From positions 67,546 through 131,545 of the forward strand of contig CAKQPT010000003.1 of NCBI GenBank assembly GCA_934270345.1: a stretch of DNA of 64,000 nucleotides, written 5' to 3'. Of the stretch, positions 1 through 8,228 are shown piece by piece; within the stretch, counting starts at the first letter, position 1, and each line of letters opens with the position of its first letter. The position numbers were made by a program, and so were the translations under genes. The stretch comes from an uncultured Oribacterium sp. (GTDB lineage: Bacteria; Bacillota; Clostridia; Lachnospirales; Lachnospiraceae). The notes beneath the pieces are model-generated. The model made no database searches. It saw only the letters and a program-made list of their open reading frames with translations, and was not told the DNA's origin.

Positions 1-966
1 CTGCACGAAGATCTCCCGCGGCACGAACGGGGTGCCATCGTAGTACTGCTCGATGAAGTTCGTCAGGATGCTCTCGTCCGTTTCCTCGGGGTCAATGTCG
101 ATGAACTGATGGTCACGGCCGATGATCTTCCCATCGCGGACGAAAAAGATCTGGACGATGCAGTCCGCGAAGGAGCGGCGCATGCCGATGATGTCGCGGT
201 CCTCGGCGTCGTAGGCCACGATCTTCTGCCGGTTCTGGATTGCCTCGATCGCCCGGATCAGATCCCGCATCTCGAGCGCCGTCTCGAAATCGAGGTTATC
301 CGACGCACGCTGCATGCGGCGGGTCAGCTCCTTCACGATATCCTCGTACTTTCCGTTCAGGAAATCGATGGCCCGGTCCACCTGCAGCTTATAGTCCGCC
401 TGCGACTGCTTCCCGATGCACGGCCCGTCGCACTGGTGGATGTCATAGTACATGCACTTATTCGCGAGCGGCGCGTCCTCCGTGAACGACTTGTTACAGT
501 TCCGGATATGGAAGGTCTTCCGGATGAGCTCGATGACCTCATTGACCTGATCATTCGAGGCGTACGGACCGAAGTAGCGGGCCCGGTCCTGGTACTGCTT
601 CCGCACCTTCAGGATCCGCGGGTAGAGCTCGTTCGTCACCTTGATGTACGGATAGGTCTTGTCGTCCTTCAGCAGGGTGTTGTAGCGCGGCTTATGTTCC
701 TTGATGAGATTATTCTCGAGCATCAGCGCCTCGAGCTCCGAATCGACGACGATGTACTCGAAGCGCTCCACCAGATGCACCATCTGCTGGATCTTCACGG
801 ATTTCTTATAGGATTTCTGGAAGTACTGCTTGACGCGGTTTTTCAGCACCTTCGCCTTGCCGACATAGATGATCTCATCCTTCGGGCCGTGCATGATATA
901 GACGCCCGGGAGCGCCGGCAGCTTATGGAGCTCCTCTTCGATATTAAACTTCGTATTATCTCTCAT
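1..966 (-). CDS. uvrC: UvrABC excinuclease subunit C, N-terminal 322 residues (cut by window edge)
   Basis: Incision subunit of nucleotide excision repair, acting with UvrA and UvrB on bulky DNA lesions. The start ATG is at 966 and the frame runs open to base 1, so only the N-terminal part is present. Residues about 15-60 show the GIY-YIG nuclease signature (LPGVYIM, then IIYVGKAKVLKNRVKQYF), which makes the 3' incision. A Cys-rich stretch follows (RNCNKSF, NKCMYYDIHQCDGPC), then the UvrB-binding helical region near 200-235. The C-terminal RNase H-like 5' nuclease and the HhH domain lie outside the window. It is downstream of leuS on the same strand, separated by a stem-loop. Family assignment is firm; completeness cannot be judged. 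Confidence 0.96.
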   Translation of the reverse strand, partial: MRDNTKFNIEEELHKLPALPGVYIMHGPKDEIIYVGKAKVLKNRVKQYFQKSYKKSVKIQQMVHLVERFEYIVVDSELEALMLENNLIKEHKPRYNTLLKDDKTYPYIKVTNELYPRILKVRKQYQDRARYFGPYASNDQVNEVIELIRKTFHIRNCNKSFTEDAPLANKCMYYDIHQCDGPCIGKQSQADYKLQVDRAIDFLNGKYEDIVKELTRRMQRASDNLDFETALEMRDLIRAIEAIQNRQKIVAYDAEDRDIIGMRRSFADCIVQIFFVRDGKIIGRDHQFIDIDPEETDESILTNFIEQYYDGTPFVPREIFVQ

Positions 967-977
967 AGTGATGAAAT

Positions 978-1010
978 AGCCGGTGGGTGCGCTTTGCGCG
1001 CCCACCGGCT
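978..1010 (-). terminator. Strong stem-loop between leuS and uvrC
   Basis: A 14-15 bp stem (AGCCGGTGGG pairs perfectly with CCCACCGGCT, extended inward by GCGC/GCGC) with a TTT loop lies 16 bases past the leuS stop codon. The T tract on the minus side is weak (ATTTCATC), so it may be an inefficient terminator or a 3'-end stabiliser that also sits just before the uvrC start. Confidence 0.55.
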
Positions 1011-1025
1011 TTGGATAATTATAAT

Positions 1026-3443
1026 TTACTTCACGACGAAGTTCAGGATCTTTCCAGGAACGAAGATCACCTTCACGATGTTCTTGCCCTCGAAGTACTT
1101 GTTCACCTGCTCGTTCGCCTTTGCAGCTGCGACCGCGTCATCCTGCGTCGCCTCTGCCGGGATGTCGATGTTGCCACGCACCTTACCGTTGATCTGAACG
1201 CCCATGTTGATGACGGCATCCTTCGTCTTCGCCTCGTCGTACTCCGGCCATGCGCTCAGGGTCAGAAGGCCCTCGCCGCCGATGGTCTCATAGATTTCCT
1301 CTGTGAGATGCGGAGCAAACGGATGAAGGAGCTTAATGAAGGTGATGAGGTCATCACGGGTGATCGCACCGGCCTTCGTGTAGTCGTTGATGAGGGTCAT
1401 CAGCGCTGCGATCGCGGTATTGAACTTCATACGCTCGATATCCTCGGAGACCTTCTTGATGGTCTTGTGGGTCTTCGACTCGAGGCTCGGATCCTCCTTC
1501 TCGAGGGTCGCGATGTCGGTGAGACCGGCCACACGATCCAGGAAACGCTTCACGCCACGTACACCCTCCTCGCTCCATGGCGCAGCGGCTGTGTAGTCAC
1601 TCATGAAGAGCACATAGGTACGAAGGGTATCCGCACCGTAGAGGTCCACGATGTTCAGCGGGTCGATGACATTGCCCTTTGACTTCGACATCTTCTCGCC
1701 ATCCGGTCCAAGGATGAGACCCTGGTAGGTACGCTTCGCGTATGGCTCCGGTGTCGGCACCTCCTTGATGTCATAGAGGAACTGATGCCAGAATCTGGAG
1801 TACAGAAGGTGACGCGTTACGTGCTCCATACCACCGTTGTAGTGGTCGACCGGCATCCAGTACTTGAGTTTGTCCGGATCTGCGAAAGCCTTATCGTTGT
1901 TTGCATCGCAGAAACGGAGGAAATACCAGGAGGAACCGGCCCACTGCGGCATGGTATCGGTCTCACGCTTCGCCGCACCGCCGCACTTCGGGCAGGTGCA
2001 GTTTACGAAGCTGTCGATCTTCGCCAGCGGGGACTGTCCATCGGTACCCGGCTCGAAGTTCTCGACATCCGGAAGGGTCAGCGGAAGCTCCTCCTCCGGA
2101 ACAACCACCGTACCGCACTTCGGGCAGTGAATGAGCGGAATCGGCTCACCCCAGTAACGCTGACGGTTGAACGCCCAGTCCTTCATCTTATACTGTACGC
2201 CCTCGTGACCGATGCCACGTTCGGTGAGCACCTCAAGCATCTTATGGATGGAATCCTTCTTGTTGGTGAAACCGTCAAGGAAGCCGGAGTTCACCATCTC
2301 ACCGTCGCCGGTGTAGGCCTCCTTCGCGATATCGCCGCCCTTGATGACCTCGACGATATCGACGCCGAACTTCTTTGCGAAGTCGTAGTCACGCTGATCG
2401 TGTGCCGGAACGGCCATGATCGCGCCGGTGCCGTAGCCCATCATGACATAGTCGGCGATGAAGATCGGGATCTGCTTGCCGGTGATCGGGTTGATCGCGG
2501 ACAGACCCTCGATGCGTACGCCGGTCTTCTCCTTCACGAGCTGTGTACGCTGGAACTCGGTCTTCTTTGCGGCCTCCTCACGGTAGTTCATGACGGCATC
2601 CCAGTTCGTGATCTGGTCCTTATACTTATCAAGTGTCGGATGCTCCGGAGCGACGACCATGAAGGTGACACCATAGAGGGTATCGCAGCGGGTGGTATAG
2701 ATCTCGAGCTTGTCGTCGACGGCCTTTCCTGCCTGATCGGCGAGCTCGAAGTTTACGAACGCACCGGTGCTGCGGCCAATCCAGGAAACCTGCTGCTGCT
2801 TGATGGACTCCGGATAATCGACATCATCGAGTCCCTTCAGGAGACGGTCTGCATACTGGGTGATGCGGAGATACCATACATCCTTCGACAGCTGTACGAC
2901 GTCGCTGTGGCAGATGTCGCACTTGCCACCCTGGGAGTCCTCGTTCGAGAGAACGACCTTACAGTGCGGGCAGTAGTTGACGAGGGTCTTCGCACGGAAT
3001 ACGAGATTATGCTCATAGAGCTTCTCAAAGATCCACTGGGTCCACTTATAGTAATCCTCATGAGAGGTTGCGATCTCGCGGCTCCAGTCGAAGGAGAAGC
3101 CGACCTTCTCCATCTGATCCTTGAAGTGCTGGATGTTCTTCTCCGTGATGATGTGCGGGTGGGTGTTGGTCTTGATGGCGTAGTTCTCTGCCGGCAGTCC
3201 GAAGGAGTCGAAGCCCATCGGGAAGAGGACGTTGTAGCCCTGCATTCTGCGCTTACGTGAGAGCACCTCGATGGAGGAGTATGCCTTGATATGACCGACG
3301 TGCATGCCGGCACCCGACGGGTACGGGAACTCGACGAGTCCGTACCACTTCGGCTTCTCGCTGAAGTCTACCGCCTTGAAGGCCTGGGCCTCTTCCCACT
3401 TCGCCTGCCACTTCGGTTCGATCTTTTTAAAATTATACTTCAT
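1026..3443 (-). CDS. leuS: Leucyl-tRNA synthetase
   Basis: Charges tRNA-Leu with leucine in the cytoplasm. The 805-residue length is the usual bacterial size. Class I signatures are visible: YPSGAGMHVGHIKAY (HIGH-type) near residue 40 and GEKMSKSKGNVIDP (KMSKS) in the second half. Between them are a zinc-type CPHCKVVL...CDICH insertion and the CP1 editing domain. The start chosen is the ATG followed by KYNFKKIEPKWQ, because AAGGGGAT precedes it at normal spacing; an in-frame ATG 15 codons upstream has no ribosome site. It has its own sigma-A promoter with a leader of only about 45 bases, so there is no room for the T-box often seen ahead of this gene in Firmicutes. Confidence 0.98.
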   Translation of the reverse strand: MKYNFKKIEPKWQAKWEEAQAFKAVDFSEKPKWYGLVEFPYPSGAGMHVGHIKAYSSIEVLSRKRRMQGYNVLFPMGFDSFGLPAENYAIKTNTHPHIITEKNIQHFKDQMEKVGFSFDWSREIATSHEDYYKWTQWIFEKLYEHNLVFRAKTLVNYCPHCKVVLSNEDSQGGKCDICHSDVVQLSKDVWYLRITQYADRLLKGLDDVDYPESIKQQQVSWIGRSTGAFVNFELADQAGKAVDDKLEIYTTRCDTLYGVTFMVVAPEHPTLDKYKDQITNWDAVMNYREEAAKKTEFQRTQLVKEKTGVRIEGLSAINPITGKQIPIFIADYVMMGYGTGAIMAVPAHDQRDYDFAKKFGVDIVEVIKGGDIAKEAYTGDGEMVNSGFLDGFTNKKDSIHKMLEVLTERGIGHEGVQYKMKDWAFNRQRYWGEPIPLIHCPKCGTVVVPEEELPLTLPDVENFEPGTDGQSPLAKIDSFVNCTCPKCGGAAKRETDTMPQWAGSSWYFLRFCDANNDKAFADPDKLKYWMPVDHYNGGMEHVTRHLLYSRFWHQFLYDIKEVPTPEPYAKRTYQGLILGPDGEKMSKSKGNVIDPLNIVDLYGADTLRTYVLFMSDYTAAAPWSEEGVRGVKRFLDRVAGLTDIATLEKEDPSLESKTHKTIKKVSEDIERMKFNTAIAALMTLINDYTKAGAITRDDLITFIKLLHPFAPHLTEEIYETIGGEGLLTLSAWPEYDEAKTKDAVINMGVQINGKVRGNIDIPAEATQDDAVAAAKANEQVNKYFEGKNIVKVIFVPGKILNFVVK

Positions 3444-3494
3444 AATCTGTATCCCCTTGTGATTCAGTTTTTTACGAATATTCAACAAATTCCA

Positions 3495-3522
3495 ATTATA
3501 TCAGAAACTTCACTTGCGTCAA
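3495..3522 (-). promoter_or_regulatory. leuS promoter (sigma-A type)
   Basis: On the minus strand TTGACG (3522-3517) and TATAAT (3500-3495) are separated by 16 bases, about 50 bases before the leuS start. Confidence 0.75.
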
Positions 3523-3567
3523 ATAGCTCTTTCATAACGCGTCATCATGTAAATCATAACCCATATC

Positions 3568-3599
3568 AAAAAACTCCCGGAGGACAGCCTCCGGGAGTT
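3568..3599 (-). terminator. Intrinsic terminator of the DUF4015 lipoprotein gene
   Basis: Perfect 12-bp stem AACTCCCGGAGG / CCTCCGGGAGTT with a 4-base loop, followed on the minus strand by a run of T (3573-3568). It lies 11 bases past the stop codon at 3610. Confidence 0.9.
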
Positions 3600-3609
3600 C
3601 CTGACTCGA

Positions 3610-5037
3610 TTAATTTTCTGCCGACTCAACGGCTGTTTCGACGGCGTTGGCGGCGTCTTCCTTCGACTGGGCGATGGATTCGAGGGCGGCGGCGCGGCTG
3701 GCGGATTCACTCTCCTCTGCGGCGCGGCTCGCGTCGACGGCAGCCTGGGCGTCGGCGGTACGCTTCGCCTGGATCTGCTGATCTTCCTGTGCGGCCTGTT
3801 CGTCACTAAGATACGCGCTCCAGTCGTATTCGTTGCTGGCGTTCCAGATAATCCACTCGTCATAGCCGGCGTCGTAGACGGCCTGGATCTGCTGGCGGAT
3901 CTCCGCAGCACCGTAGCGCTTGAAGCTCTTCAGCCAGCTGGCGGTGAAGCCCTGCAGCCACGGGCGCACGATCGCCTGATGCACGCCTTCGGTATAGTCG
4001 AGGGCGAGGTCCTTTCTGGAGGCATTGCACGCGCCGAGAATGGCCTTATATGGTTCGAGATCCGGGACCTCGAGACCGAAATTTCCGTTTCCATAGTGGG
4101 ATGGGTAGATCATCGGACACATGTAATCGACCGCACCGGCCATCACCGGATAGTCCTGTCCGACAGAGACGGTATCGACGTAGGAACCGATGATGGTTCC
4201 GAAGACGTCGGTAGACATAAATACATTTTTCGCTGCGAGGCGATCGGAGGCGAAACGGACGAACTCAGTGATGATGTCCGTCTTATCCATGCCCTGGGTT
4301 TCTTCCTCCGGGTAGACGACGTCGTTCATGCCGCGTTCGGTACAGAAGCGGACATAGTCGAACTGGATCTCGTCGAAGCCGGCGTCGGCGCACTGCTCTG
4401 CGACCTGGACCTTATATTCCCAGGCGTCACGGTTATACGGGTCGACCCAGGCCATGCCGGAATTATCCGTGAACACGCTGCCGTCGGCCTTGTGGTTCAT
4501 CCACTCCGGCTTCACGGTCGCGAGGTACGGGTCACGGAAGGTGACGATGCGGGCGATGGTGTAGATGCCATGCTCCTTCAGCGTCTTCATCAGAGACGGG
4601 AGGTCCGGGATGGTGTCTTCGGCGGAGCCGATCTCGTCGATCAGCGGGGAGGACATCCGGTACTCGATGCGGCCTTTATCGCCGAGGATGTCGATCACGA
4701 CGGCGTTCAGCTCGGTCTGGTCAATGTGCCCGATGATGTCCTGCATGCGCGAGGAACCGGCAGTGACTGCCGTAAGGTAGATTCCCTTGACGCGCGTTGC
4801 TGTTTTCTGTGGAAGCTTCTTCGTCCAGACGGCCGCTTCAGCTGCGGCGAGACTTTCCGCCTCTTTCATACTCTCCTTCTGTGCCAGGGACTCGGCGAAT
4901 CGGGACTCCTCTTCGGATTCGGATTCGTATTCCCGGAGCTCGTCGGATTTGTTCACGTTATAGACCAGCGGGTTCTGCCGCTGACATCCGAGGAGCAGGA
5001 CGCAAAGGATGAGCAGGATGCTACTTAGCTTTTTCAT
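3610..5037 (-). CDS. DUF4015-type putative glycoside hydrolase, predicted lipoprotein
   Basis: Predicted surface lipoprotein of 475 residues. The start ATG (KKLSSILLILC) is chosen because GAGG lies 8 bases upstream and it opens directly on a signal peptide ending in the lipobox LLLGC; an ATG eight codons upstream is less likely. After a Glu/Ser/Ala-rich linker (about 25-75) comes a TIM-barrel-like domain of the DUF4015 putative glycosyl hydrolase family: VKGIYLTAVTAGS, AVVIDILGDKG, GIYTIARIVTFRDP, WVDPYNRDAWEY, GFDEIQFDYVRF, MCPMIYPSHYG. The last 80 residues are an Ala/Gln/Glu-rich coiled segment. The family's substrate is not established; a role at cell-wall or extracellular polysaccharide is inference. 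Confidence 0.85.
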   Translation of the reverse strand: MKKLSSILLILCVLLLGCQRQNPLVYNVNKSDELREYESESEEESRFAESLAQKESMKEAESLAAAEAAVWTKKLPQKTATRVKGIYLTAVTAGSSRMQDIIGHIDQTELNAVVIDILGDKGRIEYRMSSPLIDEIGSAEDTIPDLPSLMKTLKEHGIYTIARIVTFRDPYLATVKPEWMNHKADGSVFTDNSGMAWVDPYNRDAWEYKVQVAEQCADAGFDEIQFDYVRFCTERGMNDVVYPEEETQGMDKTDIITEFVRFASDRLAAKNVFMSTDVFGTIIGSYVDTVSVGQDYPVMAGAVDYMCPMIYPSHYGNGNFGLEVPDLEPYKAILGACNASRKDLALDYTEGVHQAIVRPWLQGFTASWLKSFKRYGAAEIRQQIQAVYDAGYDEWIIWNASNEYDWSAYLSDEQAAQEDQQIQAKRTADAQAAVDASRAAEESESASRAAALESIAQSKEDAANAVETAVESAEN

Positions 5038-5151
5038 ATAAAACCTCAACGTTTCGCTCAAACTTTTGGGTTATTATACCACTTTCTCGGAAAACGGCAA
5101 ATTTTTAACAGCTGTGGCCCCCATTTTGGCGCTTTTTCGTCATATTTCTGC

Positions 5152-5389
5152 TATCAGGGGGGCCGGAGGGCCGGCAACAGAAGCACAGTACTGCGAGCTC
5201 GGAAGACTCTAAAATCCCCTCCCCAAGAAGTACTAGGCCCTCTGCAATCACTGAGTTTTCTTTATGAAAACTCAGCGTTGCAGAGGGTGCTAATGAAAAA
5301 TTGCTCCAAGTACTTCTAGGGGAGGGGCTTTTGATTCTTCACGAGCTCTTCGTATGGCTTCTGTTGCCGGTCCTCCGGCCTCTCTGATA
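5152..5389. repeat. Rod-like palindromic element, copy A (238 bp)
   Basis: Near-palindromic over its whole length. Outer arms pair from TATCAG/CTGATA through GGCCGGAGG/CCTCCGGCC and CCGGCAACAGAAGC/GCTTCTGTTGCCGG. The middle stem is CCCCTCCCC plus AGAAGTACT against AGTACTTCT plus GGGGAGGGG. The apex is CTGAGTTTTC, a five-base loop, then GAAAACTCAG, flanked by CCCTCTGCAA/TTGCAGAGGG. One strand only carries the bulge TTGGAGCAATTTTTCATTAG. This copy is inverted relative to copies B, C and D. It fills most of the 399-base gap between the fprA terminator and the lipoprotein gene; nothing in it looks coding. Confidence 0.9.
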
Positions 5390-5393
5390 ACGC

Positions 5394-5425
5394 AAAAACC
5401 GAAGTCCGCTGGGACTTCGGTTTTT
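5394..5425 (-). terminator. Intrinsic terminator of fprA
   Basis: AAAAACCGAAGTCC / GGACTTCGGTTTTT with a 4-base loop; the A tract at 5394-5398 reads as a T tract on the minus strand, just after the fprA stop. The symmetric T tract could also stop plus-strand transcription. Confidence 0.9.
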
Positions 5426-5436
5426 AATTTCGTCTA

Positions 5437-6639
5437 TTACTCCAGAGAAGCAGCGACGGCGTCGGCGAGGGCGTCGAGGGCTTCTGCGCTGAAGGAGGCG
5501 GACTTGATGGTGAGGGTGTCACCGATGTACTCGCAGTTCTTCAGGGTGTCGAACTCGGCCTTCAGGAGCTTACCGGAGGTCGGTGCCCAGGTACCGTTTT
5601 CGATGATGGAGATCTTCTTATTCTGAACGCTCAGGGCCTTCATGTCGGCGACGAGGTTTTCCATCTTCGGGAAGAGGCCGTTGTTGTAGGTGGTCGCACC
5701 GAAGACGAGGTTCGTCACGCGGAAGCACTCGGCGATCATCACGGAGACGTCGGCCTTCGATACGTCGTAGGCCTTGATGTTCTTTACGCCGCGGGCTGCG
5801 AGCTTCATGGTGAAGGCATTGATCACCGACTCGGTGTTGCCGTAGACGGAGTTGTAGAAGACAGCGACGGCCTTCTCTTCTGCTTCGTAGCGGGACCACT
5901 TGTCATAGAGGTTCAGAATGAAGCCGAGGTCCTCACGCCAGATCGGGCCGTGGAGCGGGCAGAGCATCCTGATGTCAATGCCGGCGGCCTTCTTCAGAAC
6001 GTTCTGTACCTGCATGCCGTACTTGCCGACGATGTTGGTGTAGTAGCGACGGGCGTCATCGACGAAGTCCTGTGCCTGATAGTTCAGCTCATCGGCGAAG
6101 ATGTTGCCGTTGTTCGTGCCGAATACGCCGAAGGCGTCGGCGGAGAACAGGATGCCATCCGTCACATCATAGGTGAACATAACCTCCGGCCAGTGCACCA
6201 TCGGGGCCATCACGAAGCTGAGTTGGTGCTTACCGAGGGAAAGGGTATCGCCTTCCTTCACGACGAGCTTCCGCTCCTCCGGGATCGTCAGTGCGAAGAA
6301 CTGGGTGATCATCTGGAAGGTTTTTGCATTGCCCACGACGGTCGCCTCCGGGTACTTCCGAAGTGCCTCGGCGATCAGTGCACAGTGATCCGGCTCCATG
6401 TGGTTCACGATGAGGTAGTCGAGACTGCGGCCATCGAGCGCCGCCGCCACATTCTTGAAGAACTGATGTGAAACGGTCGCATCCGCAGTATCGAGGAGCG
6501 CGGTCTTCTCGTCGCGGATCACGTAGGAATTGTAGGTCACGCCGCGATCCAGCGGAAAAATATTCTCAAACAGATGCAGGCGGCGATCCTCGACACCTAC
6601 ATAAACAACATCATCCGTAATATTGCGAATAGAATACAT
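5437..6639 (-). CDS. fprA: Flavodiiron protein FprA (A-type flavoprotein, O2/NO reductase)
   Basis: Reduces O2 to water or NO to N2O in anaerobes, receiving electrons from rubredoxin or NADH:rubredoxin reductase. At 400 residues it has the standard two-domain form without C-terminal fusions. The beta-lactamase-like N-terminal half shows the diiron ligand motifs NHMEPDH, VHWPEVMFTYD, FSADAFG and CPLHGPIW; the C-terminal flavodoxin domain starts near residue 255 with YNSVYGNTES (FMN phosphate loop). GGAGA precedes the ATG. It has its own promoter with a Fur/PerR-like box, which fits oxygen-stress control, and it is a single-gene unit closed by a terminator. Confidence 0.96.
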   Translation of the reverse strand: MYSIRNITDDVVYVGVEDRRLHLFENIFPLDRGVTYNSYVIRDEKTALLDTADATVSHQFFKNVAAALDGRSLDYLIVNHMEPDHCALIAEALRKYPEATVVGNAKTFQMITQFFALTIPEERKLVVKEGDTLSLGKHQLSFVMAPMVHWPEVMFTYDVTDGILFSADAFGVFGTNNGNIFADELNYQAQDFVDDARRYYTNIVGKYGMQVQNVLKKAAGIDIRMLCPLHGPIWREDLGFILNLYDKWSRYEAEEKAVAVFYNSVYGNTESVINAFTMKLAARGVKNIKAYDVSKADVSVMIAECFRVTNLVFGATTYNNGLFPKMENLVADMKALSVQNKKISIIENGTWAPTSGKLLKAEFDTLKNCEYIGDTLTIKSASFSAEALDALADAVAASLE

Positions 6640-6710
6640 GGCAGTCTCTCCTTATATCGATGCTTTCGGCATCGGCTTTCACAGAATGAAATACAGGACA
6701 ATCGTCAAAT

Positions 6711-6760
6711 CAATAACAATTATCGATTCGAAATGTAACACGTTTTTCGCTTCTTGTCTA
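6711..6760 (-). promoter_or_regulatory. fprA promoter with Fur/PerR-like operator
   Basis: Minus-strand TAGACA (6760-6755) and TACATT (6737-6732) are spaced by 17 bases. Just downstream, at 6725-6711, CGATAATTGTTATTG matches 11 of 14 defined positions of the 7-1-7 Fur-type palindrome TGATAATNATTATCA. PerR control of flavodiiron genes is known in clostridia; that this site binds PerR is inference. Confidence 0.55.
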
Positions 6761-6788
6761 CACCAATCAGATATGTACAGAATTGAAA

Positions 6789-6828
6789 TCATAAACAAAA
6801 AGAAACGCCCGGAGCGATGCTCCAGGCG
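6789..6828 (-). terminator. Intrinsic terminator of rpmF
   Basis: Stem CGCCTGGAGC/GCTCCGGGCG with a 3-base loop followed on the minus strand by TTTCTTTTTGTTT. Confidence 0.88.
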
Positions 6829-6852
6829 CTGATTCTTTTTATTCGGTGGAGA

Positions 6853-7035
6853 TTAGTCCTCAACCTTTACGATCTCACGCTTGTTGTAAGATCCGCAAGC
6901 CTTGCAGACTCTGTGAGGCATAACAAGAGCACCACACTTAGAACACTTAACAAGGTTCATCTTTCCCATCTTCCAGTTCGCTCTTCTAGAATCTCTGCGA
7001 GCCTTGGATGAATGATTCTTAGGACAAATTGACAT
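6853..7035 (-). CDS. rpmF: 50S ribosomal protein L32
   Basis: Sixty-residue large-subunit protein with the zinc-ribbon form: CSKCGALVMPHRVCKACG, after the basic N-terminus SICPKNHSSKARRDSRR. The start is the ATG preceded by AAGGAGGTG; an ATG 13 codons upstream lies in the promoter region and is not used. In most Clostridia rpmF follows yceD (DUF177) and pta-ackA. Here DUF177 is missing and an AEC permease sits between ackA and rpmF, and rpmF has its own consensus promoter. Confidence 0.97.
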   Translation of the reverse strand: MSICPKNHSSKARRDSRRANWKMGKMNLVKCSKCGALVMPHRVCKACGSYNKREIVKVED

Positions 7036-7063
7036 ATTTACACCTCCTTCGTCATACCGGGTA

Positions 7064-7092
7064 ATTATATCCATACGGCTTTTTTATGTCAA
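7064..7092 (-). promoter_or_regulatory. Perfect consensus promoter of rpmF
   Basis: TTGACA (7092-7087), 17-base spacer, TATAAT (7069-7064) on the minus strand, with start of transcription expected about 20-25 bases before the L32 start codon. Confidence 0.9.
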
Positions 7093-7196
7093 GCAAAAAC
7101 CAAGAAGGTTTTTACGATTGCACACTCGAGATAGGATACTACGAGATGCGATGAAATGCAAGTGGAAATTTCAGAAATTTCGCACGACTCTCCGTA

Positions 7197-8105
7197 TCAG
7201 AGAATGATCAGGAGCGTTGCCGTGATCAGTACGATGCTGATGACGATGGAAATGGAATTGACTGCACTGGCGAGGCCGAAGTCGCTTTTCATATCCGCTG
7301 TAAACGCGGGCGCTGCAGATGCGATGGGGCTTAAAGGCAGGATGGCCAGAACCTGGCGGTATTCCAGGGGAAGCGGCATGAGAAAATACAGCGCTGCTGC
7401 CATGGCGATGGAAATGCTGTAGCGCACGGCCAGGATTTTCACGATCTTTCCCTTCTGGCTGGTGTCTCCGGAAATCTTAAATCCTACGCCCATCATCAGC
7501 ATGGCCAGAAACGCATTAGCTCCGGCCAGAATGCCTGAGAATGTGATCACAGGCGCAGGAAGGGACACATGGAGTAAGGACAGTACGGTCATCAGAACAT
7601 AAGCGTCGAAGGGAACGGAGCGCACCAGCGTCTTTACGATCGGCACCAGGGAAAATTTCTCCTCCCCTCCCTTTACCATGTTTGCCGCGCTGTAGGCGCC
7701 GCCCAGACAGATAAACGCATTGCCCGTATCAAAAAGGCTGGTTGTGATCACGCCTGCGGATCCAAGAAAGCTCTGCGCAAAGGGCATGGTAAAGTTTCCT
7801 ATATTGTACCCAGAGGCATTTAACATGAAAAATGCCTTTTCCTCCCTGTCCTTTCCTGCGGTCAGATACGCGGCGGTCATAAGGATCAGTCCGCCTCCCA
7901 GCCCAAGCACAGCTAAGATCAGAAGAGATGGCTTTACATCCGCCCCTGAAAAATTAGATACAATCGCTGCGGGAAGGGTGATTTTCAAAACGATCTTTGA
8001 AAGCACATGAAAATCCTCTTCTTTAAAAAACCCCCTCTTTCTCAACAGATATCCCATAAAAATAATTGCAACAAAAGACGCTGCCTTTATCAGTATTTCA
8101 GCCAT
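7197..8105 (-). CDS. AEC-family (auxin efflux carrier-like) permease
   Basis: Integral membrane carrier of 302 residues. Hydrophobic segments run the whole length, starting with LIKAASFVAIIFMGYLL. Family features are the early KIVLKITLPAAIVSNF segment, the NASGYNIGNFTMPFAQ segment and the C-terminal LPLSPIASAAPAFT segment. AEC proteins move small organic anions such as malate or malonate; the substrate here is not readable. AAGGAGATC precedes the ATG. Codon use differs from the neighbours (many AGA/AGG, TTT and AAA codons, visibly lower GC), and it lies where yceD (DUF177) is normally found between ackA and rpmF, so recent acquisition is likely. Confidence 0.88.
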   Translation of the reverse strand: MAEILIKAASFVAIIFMGYLLRKRGFFKEEDFHVLSKIVLKITLPAAIVSNFSGADVKPSLLILAVLGLGGGLILMTAAYLTAGKDREEKAFFMLNASGYNIGNFTMPFAQSFLGSAGVITTSLFDTGNAFICLGGAYSAANMVKGGEEKFSLVPIVKTLVRSVPFDAYVLMTVLSLLHVSLPAPVITFSGILAGANAFLAMLMMGVGFKISGDTSQKGKIVKILAVRYSISIAMAAALYFLMPLPLEYRQVLAILPLSPIASAAPAFTADMKSDFGLASAVNSISIVISIVLITATLLIIL

Positions 8106-8180
8106 GAGGGATCTCCTTACCTTTTATTCTATATTCTGCCTGCGCTGTAAGCTCACGTGCGCTCAGGACATTATCCGCAT

Positions 8181-8210
8181 AAAAAAAGACCTGGACGATT
8201 TGTCCAGGCC
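8181..8210 (-). terminator. Intrinsic terminator of pta-ackA
   Basis: Stem GGCCTGGACA..TGTCCAGGTC-type hairpin (8188-8210) followed on the minus strand by seven T (8187-8181), just after the ackA stop. Confidence 0.92.
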
Positions 8211-8228
8211 TGAAATACCTGAATTGGA

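Noticed and set aside
3444..3600. T-box leader expected before leuS
   Set aside because: Promoter-to-start distance is about 45 bases; no specifier loop, AGGGUGGNACCGCG-type T-box sequence or antiterminator is present.
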